Shown: positions 28,216-37,229, numbered from the stretch's first letter. The stretch: 64,000 nucleotides of DNA from JANJTB01 sp032027125 (GCA_032027125.1 JAVSMQ010000001.1:1938556-2002555); one strand, 5' to 3'. The notes: generated from the sequence alone by a model not told the origin. Program-made: numbers and translations.

Positions 28216-28308
28216 ATGTCCGATATAGCGGACAAAAAAGTACAATAAATGTCCGTTGTGACGGACAAAAAAGAACAATAAATATCCGTTGTAATAGGAA
28301 AATAATAA
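28216..28308. repeat. 33-bp tandem repeats carrying small palindromes
   Basis: Units start at 28216, 28249 and 28282 (the last is partial). The first two contain hairpins GTCCG-N6-CGGAC, followed by AAAAAAG(T/A)ACAATAA. Related ATATCC or ATGTCC starts occur just upstream (near 28133 and 28175). The block lies between the TPR protein and murA. Confidence 0.8.
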
Positions 28309-28432
28309 TCAGTATATTAAATTATAAGTAACAAAAACTATTATCCTCTAAAGTTGCATAATTTGAAAGGAAATGAAAATCCTTCCGCAAGTCGCGAAAC
28401 CGTCGGAAGTGTAGATTTGATGACATTAAATT

Positions 28433-28522
28433 TGTCAGAATCACGGATTAGACGGATTAAAGGATTTCACTGATTATAAATCCGTGGAATCAGTGTAATC
28501 TGTTAAATCCGTGGTTCTGACA
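28433..28522. repeat. 90-bp palindromic dispersed repeat (ACGGATT type)
   Basis: The ends form a near-perfect inverted repeat: TGTCAGAATCACGGATT at 28433 and the complement of TGTCAGAACCACGGATT ending at 28522. The interior repeats the GGATT/AATCC theme. Half of the same element recurs at 45137-45184, so it is a dispersed repeat. Its position just after the murA stop would allow it to act as a terminator. Confidence 0.85.
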
Positions 28523-28536
28523 TACTCTTTAATATC

Positions 28537-29799
28537 TTAAATTATATCAGTCTTAACCCTCTTAATATTAGCTCCGAGAGTGTTGAGTTTTTTCTCAAGG
28601 TCTTCATATCCTCTGTCAAGATGATATACACGGAATAATTCAGTATTGCCTTCGGCAGCCATCGCAGCAAGAACCAGACAGGCACTTCCTCTTAAGTCCG
28701 ACGACATAACCTGAGCTCCCTTTAAAGCTTTACCGCCTTTTACGATTGCAGCATTATCAATTATATCAATATCGGCACCTAAACGAATAAGTTCAGGTAC
28801 GTGTTTGAATCGGTCTCTGTAAACGTTGTCGGTTATTTTGGAATTGCCTTCAGCCATAAGCATATATGCTGTCCACTGCGCCTGTATATCTGTAGGAATA
28901 CCTGAATATACTGCGGTAATGATATCGGTTGGAATGGGCGGCTGATTCATCTCAAGAGTAATTGTATCCGAATTTACATCAATCTCGGCACCTGATTCTT
29001 CCAATTTCGCAATTACTGAAGTAAGATGGTAAGGATTGGTTTTTCTCAGTTCGATTTTACCCTGGGTCATAGCTGCTGCAATAAGGAATGTTGCCGCTTC
29101 AATTCTATCGGGAATTGTCTCTTCGTCAACCGGTCTCAGCGAGTCAACGCCTTCAATCTCAAGTTCCGAGGTGCCGATACCGTTAATCTTTGCCCCCATT
29201 TTGACAAGCATACGTGCAAGAGCAGTAATCTCCGGTTCAAGTGCAGCGTTAGTAATCAGTGTTGAGCCTTTTGCAAGCGTGGCAGCCATCAGGACATTTC
29301 CTGTTGCACCGACACTTGAAATATCAAAATGCACCTTGCCGCCGTGCAGCTTTGCAGATTTAGCAATTACATAACCCTGCTCAAGTTCGATTTCTGCACC
29401 TAATTTCTCTAATCCTTTCAGATGAAGGTCAACCGGTCTTGGTCCCCAGGCACAACCACCCGGAAGAGAAACTTTTGCAATTCCGTACCGTGCAACCAGT
29501 GGACCCAGAACATAAAATGAAGCACGCATTTTTTTGACGTGTTCGTAAGGAGCCTCAAAATGAGTGATTTCACGTGTGTCTATAAAAAGATGGTTATCAT
29601 TCAACTCGCAAAAGGCACCCAAAGAGCCCATCAGACGGGACATAGTCCATACATCACGCAGATTCGGTGTATTGCCTAAGTGATATGTTCCCGGAGCAAG
29701 AAGTGTTGCCGGCATTAATGCAAGTGAACCGTTTTTGGCACCTGAAACATTTACAGTTCCCTGAAGTTTAGTGCCGCCTTGTATTACAAATTTATCCAT
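28537..29799 (-). CDS. murA: UDP-N-acetylglucosamine 1-carboxyvinyltransferase
   Basis: This 420-residue enzyme adds enolpyruvate from PEP to UDP-GlcNAc, the first committed step of peptidoglycan synthesis in the cytosol. Lys22-Asn23 (SGAKNGSLAL), the catalytic Cys116 in LPGGCAWGPRPVDLH, and the late blocks IPTDIQAQWTAYMLMAEG, NVYRDRFKHVPEL and DLRGSACLVLAAM are all present. Having Cys at 116 means it should be fosfomycin-sensitive, unlike Asp variants. Length is normal. It stands alone, facing away from the plus-strand gene at 30017. Confidence 0.97.
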   Translation of the reverse strand: MDKFVIQGGTKLQGTVNVSGAKNGSLALMPATLLAPGTYHLGNTPNLRDVWTMSRLMGSLGAFCELNDNHLFIDTREITHFEAPYEHVKKMRASFYVLGPLVARYGIAKVSLPGGCAWGPRPVDLHLKGLEKLGAEIELEQGYVIAKSAKLHGGKVHFDISSVGATGNVLMAATLAKGSTLITNAALEPEITALARMLVKMGAKINGIGTSELEIEGVDSLRPVDEETIPDRIEAATFLIAAAMTQGKIELRKTNPYHLTSVIAKLEESGAEIDVNSDTITLEMNQPPIPTDIITAVYSGIPTDIQAQWTAYMLMAEGNSKITDNVYRDRFKHVPELIRLGADIDIIDNAAIVKGGKALKGAQVMSSDLRGSACLVLAAMAAEGNTELFRVYHLDRGYEDLEKKLNTLGANIKRVKTDII

Positions 29800-29982
29800 T
29801 TCAATTTAGTTTTAATTATTTGCCTAAAAATTATATACAAATAAAATCACCTTATACCAATAAAACAAAATAAATAACACTCTGATACAATTAATGATAT
29901 AAAATTGATATTATTTTGCAGATTGAATCAATTTGATTGTAACTTCATAAAGAAATAATACTGTAATATATTCAAAATTCAT

Positions 29983-29990
29983 TATATTTG
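29983..29990 (+). promoter_or_regulatory. Candidate -7 promoter element
   Basis: TATATTTG fits TAnnTTTG and sits 27 bases before the start at 30017, a usual distance for this phylum. The -33 element is not clear. Confidence 0.4.
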
Positions 29991-30016
29991 ATTTTTTAAT
30001 AAATTAATATAGAAAA

Positions 30017-30448
30017 ATGACTTTACAGGATTTGCGTGGTGATTCGAGGGTGGACGCAATAGAGTTCAAGAACGGCTATTTGCAGTTCTATTTCGAGGAT
30101 TATTTTAACGACCGTATTTTTGAAATCAAAATCAAGACCGACTTAGCGTATATAAATTTTAAACTGGATGAGATAGCATACGAATTCTGTCACTTTCGGA
30201 AATATAATTTATCAGACCACCTTCTGATAGATGAGAAATCAAAACTTTATCTGATGCCTGAAAGTTTCATAAAACAGATGAAAGCCGCACGCCAGAAGTT
30301 CAATCTTGCAATTGGACTGAATTCCGAAGAATGGAAACATTTTATTCAGGTATATGGTGACGGGCTGATAATTGCCTGTCCGGTTAAATCATGGGAGAAT
30401 ATTGACATCGAGGATGTAGGAACAATTGTCAATATAAGCCCGAATTAA
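30017..30448 (+). CDS. Conserved-looking protein of unknown function
   Basis: I do not recognise this 143-residue protein. It has alternating strand-like stretches (DAIEFKNGYLQFYFEDYF, DRIFEIKIKTDLAYINF), a short helix, and the end GDGLIIACPVKSWENIDIED. It has no signal peptide, membrane helix or cysteine motif, so it is probably cytosolic. A promoter-like element lies 27 bases upstream and an intrinsic terminator follows the stop, so it is a single-gene unit. These signals and the codon use make it a likely real gene. Confidence 0.65.
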   Translation: MTLQDLRGDSRVDAIEFKNGYLQFYFEDYFNDRIFEIKIKTDLAYINFKLDEIAYEFCHFRKYNLSDHLLIDEKSKLYLMPESFIKQMKAARQKFNLAIGLNSEEWKHFIQVYGDGLIIACPVKSWENIDIEDVGTIVNISPN

Positions 30449-30476
30449 TATTTGCAGTAAAATACATATATTTTAA

Positions 30477-30511
30477 AAAACCTCCGTTTATAAACGAATA
30501 AATGGAGGTTT
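30477..30511. terminator. Bidirectional intrinsic terminator
   Basis: AAAACCTCC (30477-30485) pairs with GGAGGTTT (30504-30511). The flanking A-run on the left and T-rich end suit both the plus-strand gene ending at 30448 and the minus-strand gene ending at 30519. Confidence 0.8.
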
Positions 30512-30518
30512 ATGATAA

Positions 30519-31205
30519 TTATACCGCCCCTTCACACTTTAGAACAGTTGGTATTGTCAGAAGCAGAATTTTTAAATCAAGATATAAACTCAGATTATCA
30601 ATATATTCCATATCATAATCCATCATATCCAATATAGTAGCTGAGTTACCTCTGTTTTTTATTTGCCAGTATCCTGTTAATCCGGGTTTTACGACAGAAC
30701 GCATCTCCTTTTCCATAGGATATGAAGAGAAATAAAATTGAATAGTCGGACGTGGACCTACTAAACTCATATCGCCAATCAGTATGTTGAACAGTTGAGG
30801 AAGTTCATCTATGCTGGTTTTTCGTAAGTATCTGCCGAAAGGTGTTATTCTCGGGTCATTATCAGTTTTTTTATAAACACTTTGTTTCAATTGGTCTTCC
30901 GAGACGAAATTCTCAAGAGCGTTATGGTCACCCACATACATGGTTCTGAATTTATACATTATAAATTCTTCTCCAAACAAACCTACTCTAATCTGCTTAA
31001 AAACTGCAGGTCCGGGCGAAGCTAACTTGATAATAATGCAGACAACAGCCATTAATGGCAGAAAAAGGATGATTAGCAGGAGGGAAAAGGATAAATCGAA
31101 GAGCCGTTTAAATGCAAGATAAACTTCCTTGCTTTCTACATTCTGCCTAAGCTCCAGAACTCTTTCAGGTGCAACACCATGTACTATATTCATAAAAAGC
31201 TCCAT
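30519..31205 (-). CDS. Membrane-linked sugar-phosphate transferase (bacterial sugar transferase family)
   Basis: This 228-residue PglC/WbaP-type phosphoglycosyl transferase moves a sugar phosphate from a nucleotide sugar to undecaprenyl phosphate, starting surface glycan synthesis. Residues 30-55 are the single re-entrant membrane helix (KRLFDLSFSLLLIILFLPLM). The family blocks are PGPAVFKQIRVG, FIMYKFRTM, DPRITPFGRYLRKTSIDELPQL in pieces, GDMSLVGPRP, and KPGLTGYWQIKNRG. It is the short, monotopic form with no extra N-terminal membrane domain. The sugar cannot be told. It fits the glycosyltransferases elsewhere in the window. Confidence 0.93.
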   Translation of the reverse strand: MELFMNIVHGVAPERVLELRQNVESKEVYLAFKRLFDLSFSLLLIILFLPLMAVVCIIIKLASPGPAVFKQIRVGLFGEEFIMYKFRTMYVGDHNALENFVSEDQLKQSVYKKTDNDPRITPFGRYLRKTSIDELPQLFNILIGDMSLVGPRPTIQFYFSSYPMEKEMRSVVKPGLTGYWQIKNRGNSATILDMMDYDMEYIDNLSLYLDLKILLLTIPTVLKCEGAV

Positions 31206-31386
31206 AAATAAACAAGAGTTAAATAGTCACGATGTACATCTATGTAATAGGCAGATTACCAATTATAAACAAAATAATTAGGTATTATATTTATCTAAAC
31301 AACACTCCAAAAAAAGTTTTTAAAAATTTGTAATTTCTTACACTTAGACTGACACATTAAAATGAAAAAAGTTTGCAAAAAAATAA

Positions 31387-32226
31387 TTAATTTATTTTAA
31401 TTCTGTAATAATAGCTCCAGTTCTTGCCTGTCAGGTATATTTCCTTTGTAATTTTATTATACGCTATCCCATTTAGAACTTCCGCGTGTGGGTTTCCCCT
31501 TTCAAAATCCCGCAGTTCACTAAAATCAATTATGTTTTCGATATTGCCTGTAACAGGATTAATTACAGCAATTCTATCTTCGTTATATATATTTGCCCAA
31601 ATTTTTCCATCAATATATTCCAATTCGTTTAATTGGGATACAGGTCTTGAATTGAATGATACTGGAACTGTTTTTGTCACAGTTCGTGATGATGGGTCAA
31701 TAAACTTCAGAAAATTGGTTCCATCGCTCATAATCAATGAAGTGCCGTCATCGGTCAGACCCCATCCTTCTCCTGAATATGAAAATGTATTCTCAATTTT
31801 AAATGTTTCTAAATTTATTATCATGCACTGACGTGATTGCCAGGTCAGCATATAAATTGTATTTTCAAATATCGCTATGCCTTCTCCAAAATATGCATCG
31901 GGAATACTTGCTTTTTTGAGAACGTCTCCGGTTGCAGGGTTTACTTTTCTTATTGATGACTCAAAGTACTGCCCTGTACTTTCATAAAGATAATCATTAA
32001 AATAAATGAGACCCTGTGTATAAGCACTTATGTCGTGCGGTATTTTATCTATAATCTTATATGTTAACCCCGGAGGAGCAATAGTAGCAGTTGCCTTTTT
32101 GTATAAATTCAAATCCATTTTAGGATTTGGTTTATCTGATGCCTTGTTTCCGCATGAATTAATCAGCATAAAAAATATCCCAATAACAATCATAAAACTA
32201 CTTAGTCTGCCGGAATTATTTTTCAT
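31387..32226 (-). CDS. Glutaminyl-peptide cyclotransferase-like lipoprotein
   Basis: This 279-residue protein has a lipoprotein signal (FFMLINSCGNKAS, Cys near residue 25). The mature part is a five-bladed propeller-like domain of the glutamine cyclotransferase family: PHDISAYTQGLIYFND, LYESTGQYFESSIRKV, AYFGEGIAIFENTIYMLTWQ, GEGWGLTDDG, LNELEYIDGKIWANIYNED, and the end LNGIAYNKITKEIYLTGKNW. Plant-type enzymes of this family make N-terminal pyroglutamate. Many Bacteroidota carry lipoprotein versions whose substrates are not known. The stop lies in a 180-bp AT-rich gap before the sugar transferase. It is 4 bases downstream of rfaE2, so probably in the same transcript. Confidence 0.88.
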   Translation of the reverse strand: MKNNSGRLSSFMIVIGIFFMLINSCGNKASDKPNPKMDLNLYKKATATIAPPGLTYKIIDKIPHDISAYTQGLIYFNDYLYESTGQYFESSIRKVNPATGDVLKKASIPDAYFGEGIAIFENTIYMLTWQSRQCMIINLETFKIENTFSYSGEGWGLTDDGTSLIMSDGTNFLKFIDPSSRTVTKTVPVSFNSRPVSQLNELEYIDGKIWANIYNEDRIAVINPVTGNIENIIDFSELRDFERGNPHAEVLNGIAYNKITKEIYLTGKNWSYYYRIKIN

Positions 32227-32230
32227 TATA

Positions 32231-32692
32231 TTATTTCTTTAGTTTGTCAATGATTAAAGTAGTTGATTTACCTTCAACATAATTTATTACAACCACTTTG
32301 CCTCCACCGGCTCTGACAATATCTGCTCCGACTATATTATCGGGATTGTAGTCTCCGCCTTTGGTCAGTATATCCGGCAAAATAGCTGTTATTAACTCAA
32401 GCGGAGTATCTTCCTCAAAGACAGAAACATAATCAACCGGTTTAAGAGCTGATAAAACCACTGCTCTGTCATTTATGTTATTATAGGGTCTGGACGGTCC
32501 TTTCAGACGTTTGACAGAATCATCCGAATTAAGTCCTATCACTAAAATATCTCCAAGCTTTTTAGAATCGTTAAGATATGCAATGTGACCTGCATGAATG
32601 ATATCGAAACACCCGTTTGTAAATACAATGGTTTTACCTTCGGATTTAGCCTCTCTGCAGAGCTCTGCCAATGTTTGACGTGATATTAGCAT
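32231..32692 (-). CDS. rfaE2: D-beta-D-heptose 1-phosphate adenylyltransferase
   Basis: This 153-residue nucleotidyltransferase corresponds to the C-terminal half of E. coli HldE. Motifs are VFTNGCFDIIHAGHIAYL (HxGH nucleotide-binding motif), LGDILVIGLNSDDSVKRLKGPSRPYN in pieces, and ILTKGGDYNPDNIVGAD. It makes ADP-heptose from heptose 1-phosphate and ATP for lipopolysaccharide core synthesis. Its ATG follows the stop of the kinase gene with no bases between, so the two domains are split genes that are translated together. Confidence 0.94.
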   Translation of the reverse strand: MLISRQTLAELCREAKSEGKTIVFTNGCFDIIHAGHIAYLNDSKKLGDILVIGLNSDDSVKRLKGPSRPYNNINDRAVVLSALKPVDYVSVFEEDTPLELITAILPDILTKGGDYNPDNIVGADIVRAGGGKVVVINYVEGKSTTLIIDKLKK

Positions 32693-33682
32693 TTATTTGT
32701 TATTCCTGATACAATCAATTAATTCATCTACTTCGATTGATACAATGCCAGGTTTTTCACATACAATTCCCGACGCGAAATTTGCCATTACAGATGCCTC
32801 GCCAATAGAAGCACCTCCTGATATGGATGCTGCCAGAGTTGCTATAGCTGTATCACCCGCTCCTGATACGTCTGAGACATGACGGGCATTTGTCATAACA
32901 GAGGATATTTTGCCATTTTTCTCAAAAAGCATCATACCCTGGGCGCCAAGTGTAATAAGTACATTTTCACATTCTAAAAGATTGAGCAGCTTTTTACCGG
33001 CATTTACAACATCTTCATCGTTAATAAGAGGTAAATTCAGAGCTTGCTGAGCCTCTTTACGATTTGGTTTGAACACCGTAACACCCTTAAAAGAAAAGAA
33101 GTTAGCTTTTTTTGGGTCAACATATACCGGAATATTACGCGAAACTGCATAAGAAATAACTGAGTCAATCAATTTTTCTGTAACTGTTCCCTTGTTATAA
33201 TCTTCAATTATAATACCCGATAAATCATCTATTTTGCTTAATAAATTGATTATATGAGCTAATCCCTCTTGTGAAATGTCATGTCGTACTTCTCTGTCAA
33301 TTCTGGCAATCTGCTGATTATTGCCGATTATTCTTGTTTTTACTGTTGTTGGACGTCCATCATCAATAAACAAACCATCTGGATTGATTCCGAGTTGATT
33401 TGCAATCTCAATAAAATTTTTGCCTGAATTGTCATTACCCAGTACACCGCACAAAAGCGGTTCTAAGCCGAGTGATTTTAAATTTTGGGCAACATTTGCC
33501 GCCCCGCCCAGATGCAGACTTTCATCTTCAACATCTATAACCGGAACGGGTGCTTCAGGTGAAATTCTTGTTACCGAACCCCAAAAATACCTGTCGAGCA
33601 TTACATCTCCGATTACGGCAATTACTTTATTTTTGGCTGCCGATAAGATAACATCTGCTCTGTTAAAACTTATACTGTTCAT
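32693..33682 (-). CDS. rfaE1: D-glycero-beta-D-manno-heptose-7-phosphate kinase
   Basis: This 329-residue PfkB-family sugar kinase corresponds to the N-terminal half of E. coli HldE. Motifs are AVIGDVMLDRYFWGSVTRISPEAPVPV in pieces, HLGGAANVAQNLKSLG, IIEDYNKGTVT, VDPKKANF, FKPNRKEA, and the catalytic DVSGAGDTAIA near residue 270. It makes heptose 1,7-bisphosphate in the ADP-heptose pathway. The stop abuts the rfaE2 start. The presence of both genes implies heptose-containing LPS or another ADP-heptose product. Confidence 0.95.
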   Translation of the reverse strand: MNSISFNRADVILSAAKNKVIAVIGDVMLDRYFWGSVTRISPEAPVPVIDVEDESLHLGGAANVAQNLKSLGLEPLLCGVLGNDNSGKNFIEIANQLGINPDGLFIDDGRPTTVKTRIIGNNQQIARIDREVRHDISQEGLAHIINLLSKIDDLSGIIIEDYNKGTVTEKLIDSVISYAVSRNIPVYVDPKKANFFSFKGVTVFKPNRKEAQQALNLPLINDEDVVNAGKKLLNLLECENVLITLGAQGMMLFEKNGKISSVMTNARHVSDVSGAGDTAIATLAASISGGASIGEASVMANFASGIVCEKPGIVSIEVDELIDCIRNNK

Positions 33683-33694
33683 AAATTTCTGTTT

Positions 33695-34399
33695 TTACTG
33701 TTTATAAATTGCATTATATAAAAATTGCAAATAATTTTTGCTTGATTTTGCTTTTTCAATTATGAAAGAGCCTAATTTATTGTTGAAAAATACATCGTCG
33801 GAAATCTTTAATCCAAAGGAAAAGTCTTTTTGCTTTAGATATTCAGCAGCAGGATGGTCTTTAGGAAATCCTGATAATCGGGTGAGCGGTTTCTGAGATG
33901 AGAAAGTATCAGGAAAATTCTTTCTAAAAGATTTATCATTTACAATTATCAGAAATTCTTCATAGTTATCGGCAATCTGATTCCGCAGACTTTTCAGAGT
34001 TTGGGTATCAGGACTGTGCAAACCGGAAGCTATAAAAGATTTGCCTTTCTCAAAATGAATATAGAGTCCGAGGGAAAATTCTTTAGATACCAGTGAAGGA
34101 TTTTCACTATAAGGGAAGAATACACCCAGATTAGTTTTATAAGGGTCTTTATTTGCAGAGAATCGTATATCACGGTTAATCCTGAACAGACTTAATTTTG
34201 AATCTGATATAAACGGCAGATTATTATCAAAAAAATGCTTTGCCATCAATTCAACAAATAACTTTGACTTATCCTTAATTTCTTTCTCATAAAACTTTCT
34301 GTTTTCATCAAACCATAATTTGTTGTTATTATGGGTCAGATTTTCAAAAAAATTACTTATTTCAGGAGAAAAACCGTCAAAAGCTGCAATAATTTTCAT
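33695..34399 (-). CDS. DUF2461 family protein
   Basis: This 234-residue cytosolic protein matches the DUF2461/TIGR02453 family: F-x-x-L-x-x-N-N-x-x-WF-x-x-x-R (FFENLTHNNNKLWFDENRKFYE in pieces), LFRINRDIRFSANKDPYKTN in pieces, LGLYIHFEKGKSFIASGLHSPD in pieces, and LTRLSGFPKDHPAAEYLKQKDF in pieces. The biochemical function of the family is unknown. It sits 12 bases upstream of rfaE1 and about 13 bases downstream of the RmlD-like gene, so it is part of a minus-strand run of envelope sugar genes. Confidence 0.9.
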   Translation of the reverse strand: MKIIAAFDGFSPEISNFFENLTHNNNKLWFDENRKFYEKEIKDKSKLFVELMAKHFFDNNLPFISDSKLSLFRINRDIRFSANKDPYKTNLGVFFPYSENPSLVSKEFSLGLYIHFEKGKSFIASGLHSPDTQTLKSLRNQIADNYEEFLIIVNDKSFRKNFPDTFSSQKPLTRLSGFPKDHPAAEYLKQKDFSFGLKISDDVFFNNKLGSFIIEKAKSSKNYLQFLYNAIYKQ

Positions 34400-34412
34400 A
34401 GATATTTCCTTC

Positions 34413-35306
34413 TTAAGAATTATAATTTATCTGAAAACGAACTGTTGTCAGACCGGAATGAAGATTGACGAATTTCATGTTCAAATCAGTTTCAGTTCTT
34501 AAATTAATTAATCCGCCGCGTAATAGCATCCTCGCCTTATCCTTCTGCGGACTGTATGTATAAGGTTCGAGCAGCTGCTTGTCCAATCCGAGATACTCTG
34601 CTATTTTCATCCCGTATTCATACTGGCTGATATAGTCAGGTCCGGCAAGATTAAAAAAGCCGCTTCTCTCTTTATCAATCATTTTAATTACTGCTAATGC
34701 AATGTCGTCAAGCAGAACAGGTGTTGTAAACGAATTTACAGCCAGCTCAACATGCTCTTTATTTATAAGTCTGTAAAAAATATTACTACCGATACTGTTA
34801 TTGTTGCCATAATATTCAGGAATTCTGACAGATATAAATGAGGCATTGCTCGAAATACAGAAGTTCTCACATCCGAGTTTTGTCTTGCCGAAATAATTTG
34901 CCGGGTCAGGTAAATGTTCCTCGTTATAAGGACCATTCAAACCATTGTATATATTATCTGTAGAAAACAGGATTAGTTTTGATTCTGTCATAAATGCAGC
35001 TTTTGCGAGTGCCTCAATCGTACCGACATTAAAATCCCATGCTTCTTTTTTATTATGTTCGCAATTATCTGGGTCGTCAAAACTTATACAATTTATTATG
35101 TAATTAGGACCGTATTCAAGTACTACCTTTCGCAAAGTTTTTTTATCATATAAAATTAGTTTTGGAATGATTTCACCGTTTGTTACAATAGAATCATAGT
35201 TATCCAGTTCCAAATTTACTTTCCAGTCTGTTTCTCTGAGAATAAATTCGTAAATAGCAACAGCAATCGGACTTTGTTTACCTAAAATCAATATTTTTTT
35301 CATCAT
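34413..35306 (-). CDS. RmlD-like NAD(P)-dependent sugar reductase with an altered active site
   Basis: This 297-residue extended short-chain dehydrogenase is most like dTDP-4-dehydrorhamnose reductase. Family blocks are NCISFDDPDNCE (usual N-x-x-A-x-T-x-V-D-x-x-E region), FNVGTIEALAKAA, LILFSTDNIYNGLNGPYNEE, NYFGKTKLGCENF, and GFFNLAGPDYISQYEYGM in pieces. Two points are odd. The catalytic Tyr of the YGKTK motif is Phe139, with Tyr138 just before it. The N-terminal GxxGxxG is replaced by LGKQSPIA. It may be a divergent reductase or a non-catalytic regulatory relative. A parS-like palindrome begins just 5' of its start. Confidence 0.8.
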   Translation of the reverse strand: MMKKILILGKQSPIAVAIYEFILRETDWKVNLELDNYDSIVTNGEIIPKLILYDKKTLRKVVLEYGPNYIINCISFDDPDNCEHNKKEAWDFNVGTIEALAKAAFMTESKLILFSTDNIYNGLNGPYNEEHLPDPANYFGKTKLGCENFCISSNASFISVRIPEYYGNNNSIGSNIFYRLINKEHVELAVNSFTTPVLLDDIALAVIKMIDKERSGFFNLAGPDYISQYEYGMKIAEYLGLDKQLLEPYTYSPQKDKARMLLRGGLINLRTETDLNMKFVNLHSGLTTVRFQINYNS

Positions 35307-35311
35307 AAGAA

Positions 35312-35327
35312 TGTTCCACGTGAAACA
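35312..35327. promoter_or_regulatory. parS-like ParB binding site 1
   Basis: TGTTCCACGTGAAACA fits the 16-bp chromosomal parS consensus TGTTNCACGTGAAACA fully. It lies in the 60-bp gap between the RmlD-like gene and mnmG. ParB bound here would help segregate the origin region. Confidence 0.82.
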
Positions 35328-35366
35328 TTTATTAAATTGTTACAAAATTATTATACTAAAATAAAC

Positions 35367-37229
35367 TTATTTCAGATATAAAGAAAGAATAGATACATCT
35401 GATGCTGAAACACCTGAAATTCTTGATGCCTGCCCAAGAGATGCAGGTCTAATCTTGATTAACTTTTCCATTGCTTCTTTCGATAGTGATGTAAGACGAT
35501 TGTAATCAAATGAATCAGGAATACGTTTGTTCTCATTTTGTATAAAGTACTCGATTTCCTTAAGCTGTCGGGTTATATAGCCTTCATACTTGATATTTAT
35601 CTCTATTCTTTCAAGTATATCCTTGTTGTTTTGTATTTTATCAAATGTAAAGTCATTATAATCAGATAATCCGAATAAAATAGACAAGTCAGTTTTAGAG
35701 CGTCTTGCAAGATTATGGATGTCGCTTGTAGCCGTAATTTCCGATTCTCCGATTGAACCGAAATAACCGTTTACGGAATCAGGTTTGAGTTTTAATTGTT
35801 TTGCAAAATCAATACCTTTAGTCACCATATCATTTCTTGTCAATACTTTTTGATATACAGAATCAGGAATCAAACCTAAATCAAGACCGTATTTCATAAG
35901 TCTTTCGTCAGCATTGTCCTGCCGAAGAAGTAAACGGTATTCTGCAAGCGAAGTAAATATGCGGTAAGGTTCTTCAGTACTCTTATTTACCAGGTCATCA
36001 ATCATTACACCAATATAAGCTTCGCTTCTTTTTAGAATAAGTGGTTCAATCCCATTTATTTTTAGAGAAGCATTGATACCCGCTATCAGTCCTTGTGCAG
36101 CGGCTTCTTCATATCCTGATGTACCATTTATCTGACCGGCGAAATATAGACCGCTGACAGCTTTGGTCTCAAGTGTAAATCTAAGCTGATAGGGAAAAAA
36201 GAAGTCGTATTCCACCGCGTAGCCCTGACGCAGCATCTCAGCCTGCTCTAGTCCGGGGATTGATTTCAGTCCGCGTAATTGAATATCCACCGGCAGACTT
36301 GTCGAAAAACCGTTTACATAGACAGAATTTGTATGCAGTCCTTCGGGTTCGAGAAGAATTTTATGTGAGTTACGTTCTGAAAAGCGGTTTATCTTATCTT
36401 CTATAGATGGACAGTATCTGGGTCCGGTACCTTTTATTCGTCCTGTAAACATTGGAGACTTTTCAAATCCTTCTTTTAAAATTTCGTGTGTTATAGAATT
36501 AGTATCCGTGCCGTAACATACAATTTGATTCTTAACTTCCGATGTTCGGAATGAAAATGGTTTTGGGTCATCGTCGCCCGGTTCAATTGCTACTTTTGTA
36601 TAATCAATAGATTCAGACTTTATTCTCGGAGGTGTACCTGTCTTCAGTCTGCCGCGAACTAATCCGTAATATTCAAGCATATCAGATATTCTTTCAGATG
36701 ACTTCTCCCCTACTCTGCCGCCTTTTGTAACCTGTTCTCCGGTATAAAGTATTCCGTTTAGAAAAGTTCCGGCACAAAGTATTACAGCTTTTGCATTCAG
36801 AACATCGCCTGCATCGGTAATTATTCCTTTAATTTTATCTTTTTCTACCAAAATTTCTACGGCAGTTCCTTTAATCAGTGTTAAGTTCTTCTGATTTATA
36901 AGGAGCCTTTTAACGTATAATGGGTATAAATCTTTATCAATCTGAGCTCGGGGCGACCATATTGCCGGTCCTTTTGATTTATTAAGCATTTTAAAATGCA
37001 AACCGGCAGAGTCAGCAAGCATTCCCATTACCCCGCCTAAGGCATCAATTTCCTTGACAAGATGTCCCTTTGCACTTCCGCCGATTGATGGGTTGCATGA
37101 TGGACGACCCATTACATCCAAATCCATAGAAAGTATTGCAACATTATGCCCCATTTTTGCTCCGGCAACAGCCGCTTCAATTCCGGCGTGCCCGCCTCCT
37201 ATCACTATTATATCAAATCTATTTGTCAT
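35367..37229 (-). CDS. mnmG: tRNA uridine-5-carboxymethylaminomethyl(34) synthesis enzyme MnmG
   Basis: This 620-residue FAD enzyme works with MnmE to modify U34 of several tRNAs. The FAD-binding start is IIVIGGGHAGIEAAVAGAKMG in pieces (residues 8-27). Other blocks are NPSIGGSAKGHLVKEIDALGG, GTFLNGILYTGEQVTKGGRVGE in pieces, RLKTGTPPR, GPRYCPSIEDKI, GYEEAAAQGLIAGINA and EYRLLLRQDNADERL. The C-terminal helical domain (RRSKTDLSILF ... LGQASRISGVSASDVSIL in pieces) binds MnmE and tRNA. Length is normal. It lies downstream of mnmE with a parS-like site in the gap, a pairing often found near bacterial origins. Confidence 0.97.
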   Translation of the reverse strand: MTNRFDIIVIGGGHAGIEAAVAGAKMGHNVAILSMDLDVMGRPSCNPSIGGSAKGHLVKEIDALGGVMGMLADSAGLHFKMLNKSKGPAIWSPRAQIDKDLYPLYVKRLLINQKNLTLIKGTAVEILVEKDKIKGIITDAGDVLNAKAVILCAGTFLNGILYTGEQVTKGGRVGEKSSERISDMLEYYGLVRGRLKTGTPPRIKSESIDYTKVAIEPGDDDPKPFSFRTSEVKNQIVCYGTDTNSITHEILKEGFEKSPMFTGRIKGTGPRYCPSIEDKINRFSERNSHKILLEPEGLHTNSVYVNGFSTSLPVDIQLRGLKSIPGLEQAEMLRQGYAVEYDFFFPYQLRFTLETKAVSGLYFAGQINGTSGYEEAAAQGLIAGINASLKINGIEPLILKRSEAYIGVMIDDLVNKSTEEPYRIFTSLAEYRLLLRQDNADERLMKYGLDLGLIPDSVYQKVLTRNDMVTKGIDFAKQLKLKPDSVNGYFGSIGESEITATSDIHNLARRSKTDLSILFGLSDYNDFTFDKIQNNKDILERIEINIKYEGYITRQLKEIEYFIQNENKRIPDSFDYNRLTSLSKEAMEKLIKIRPASLGQASRISGVSASDVSILSLYLK

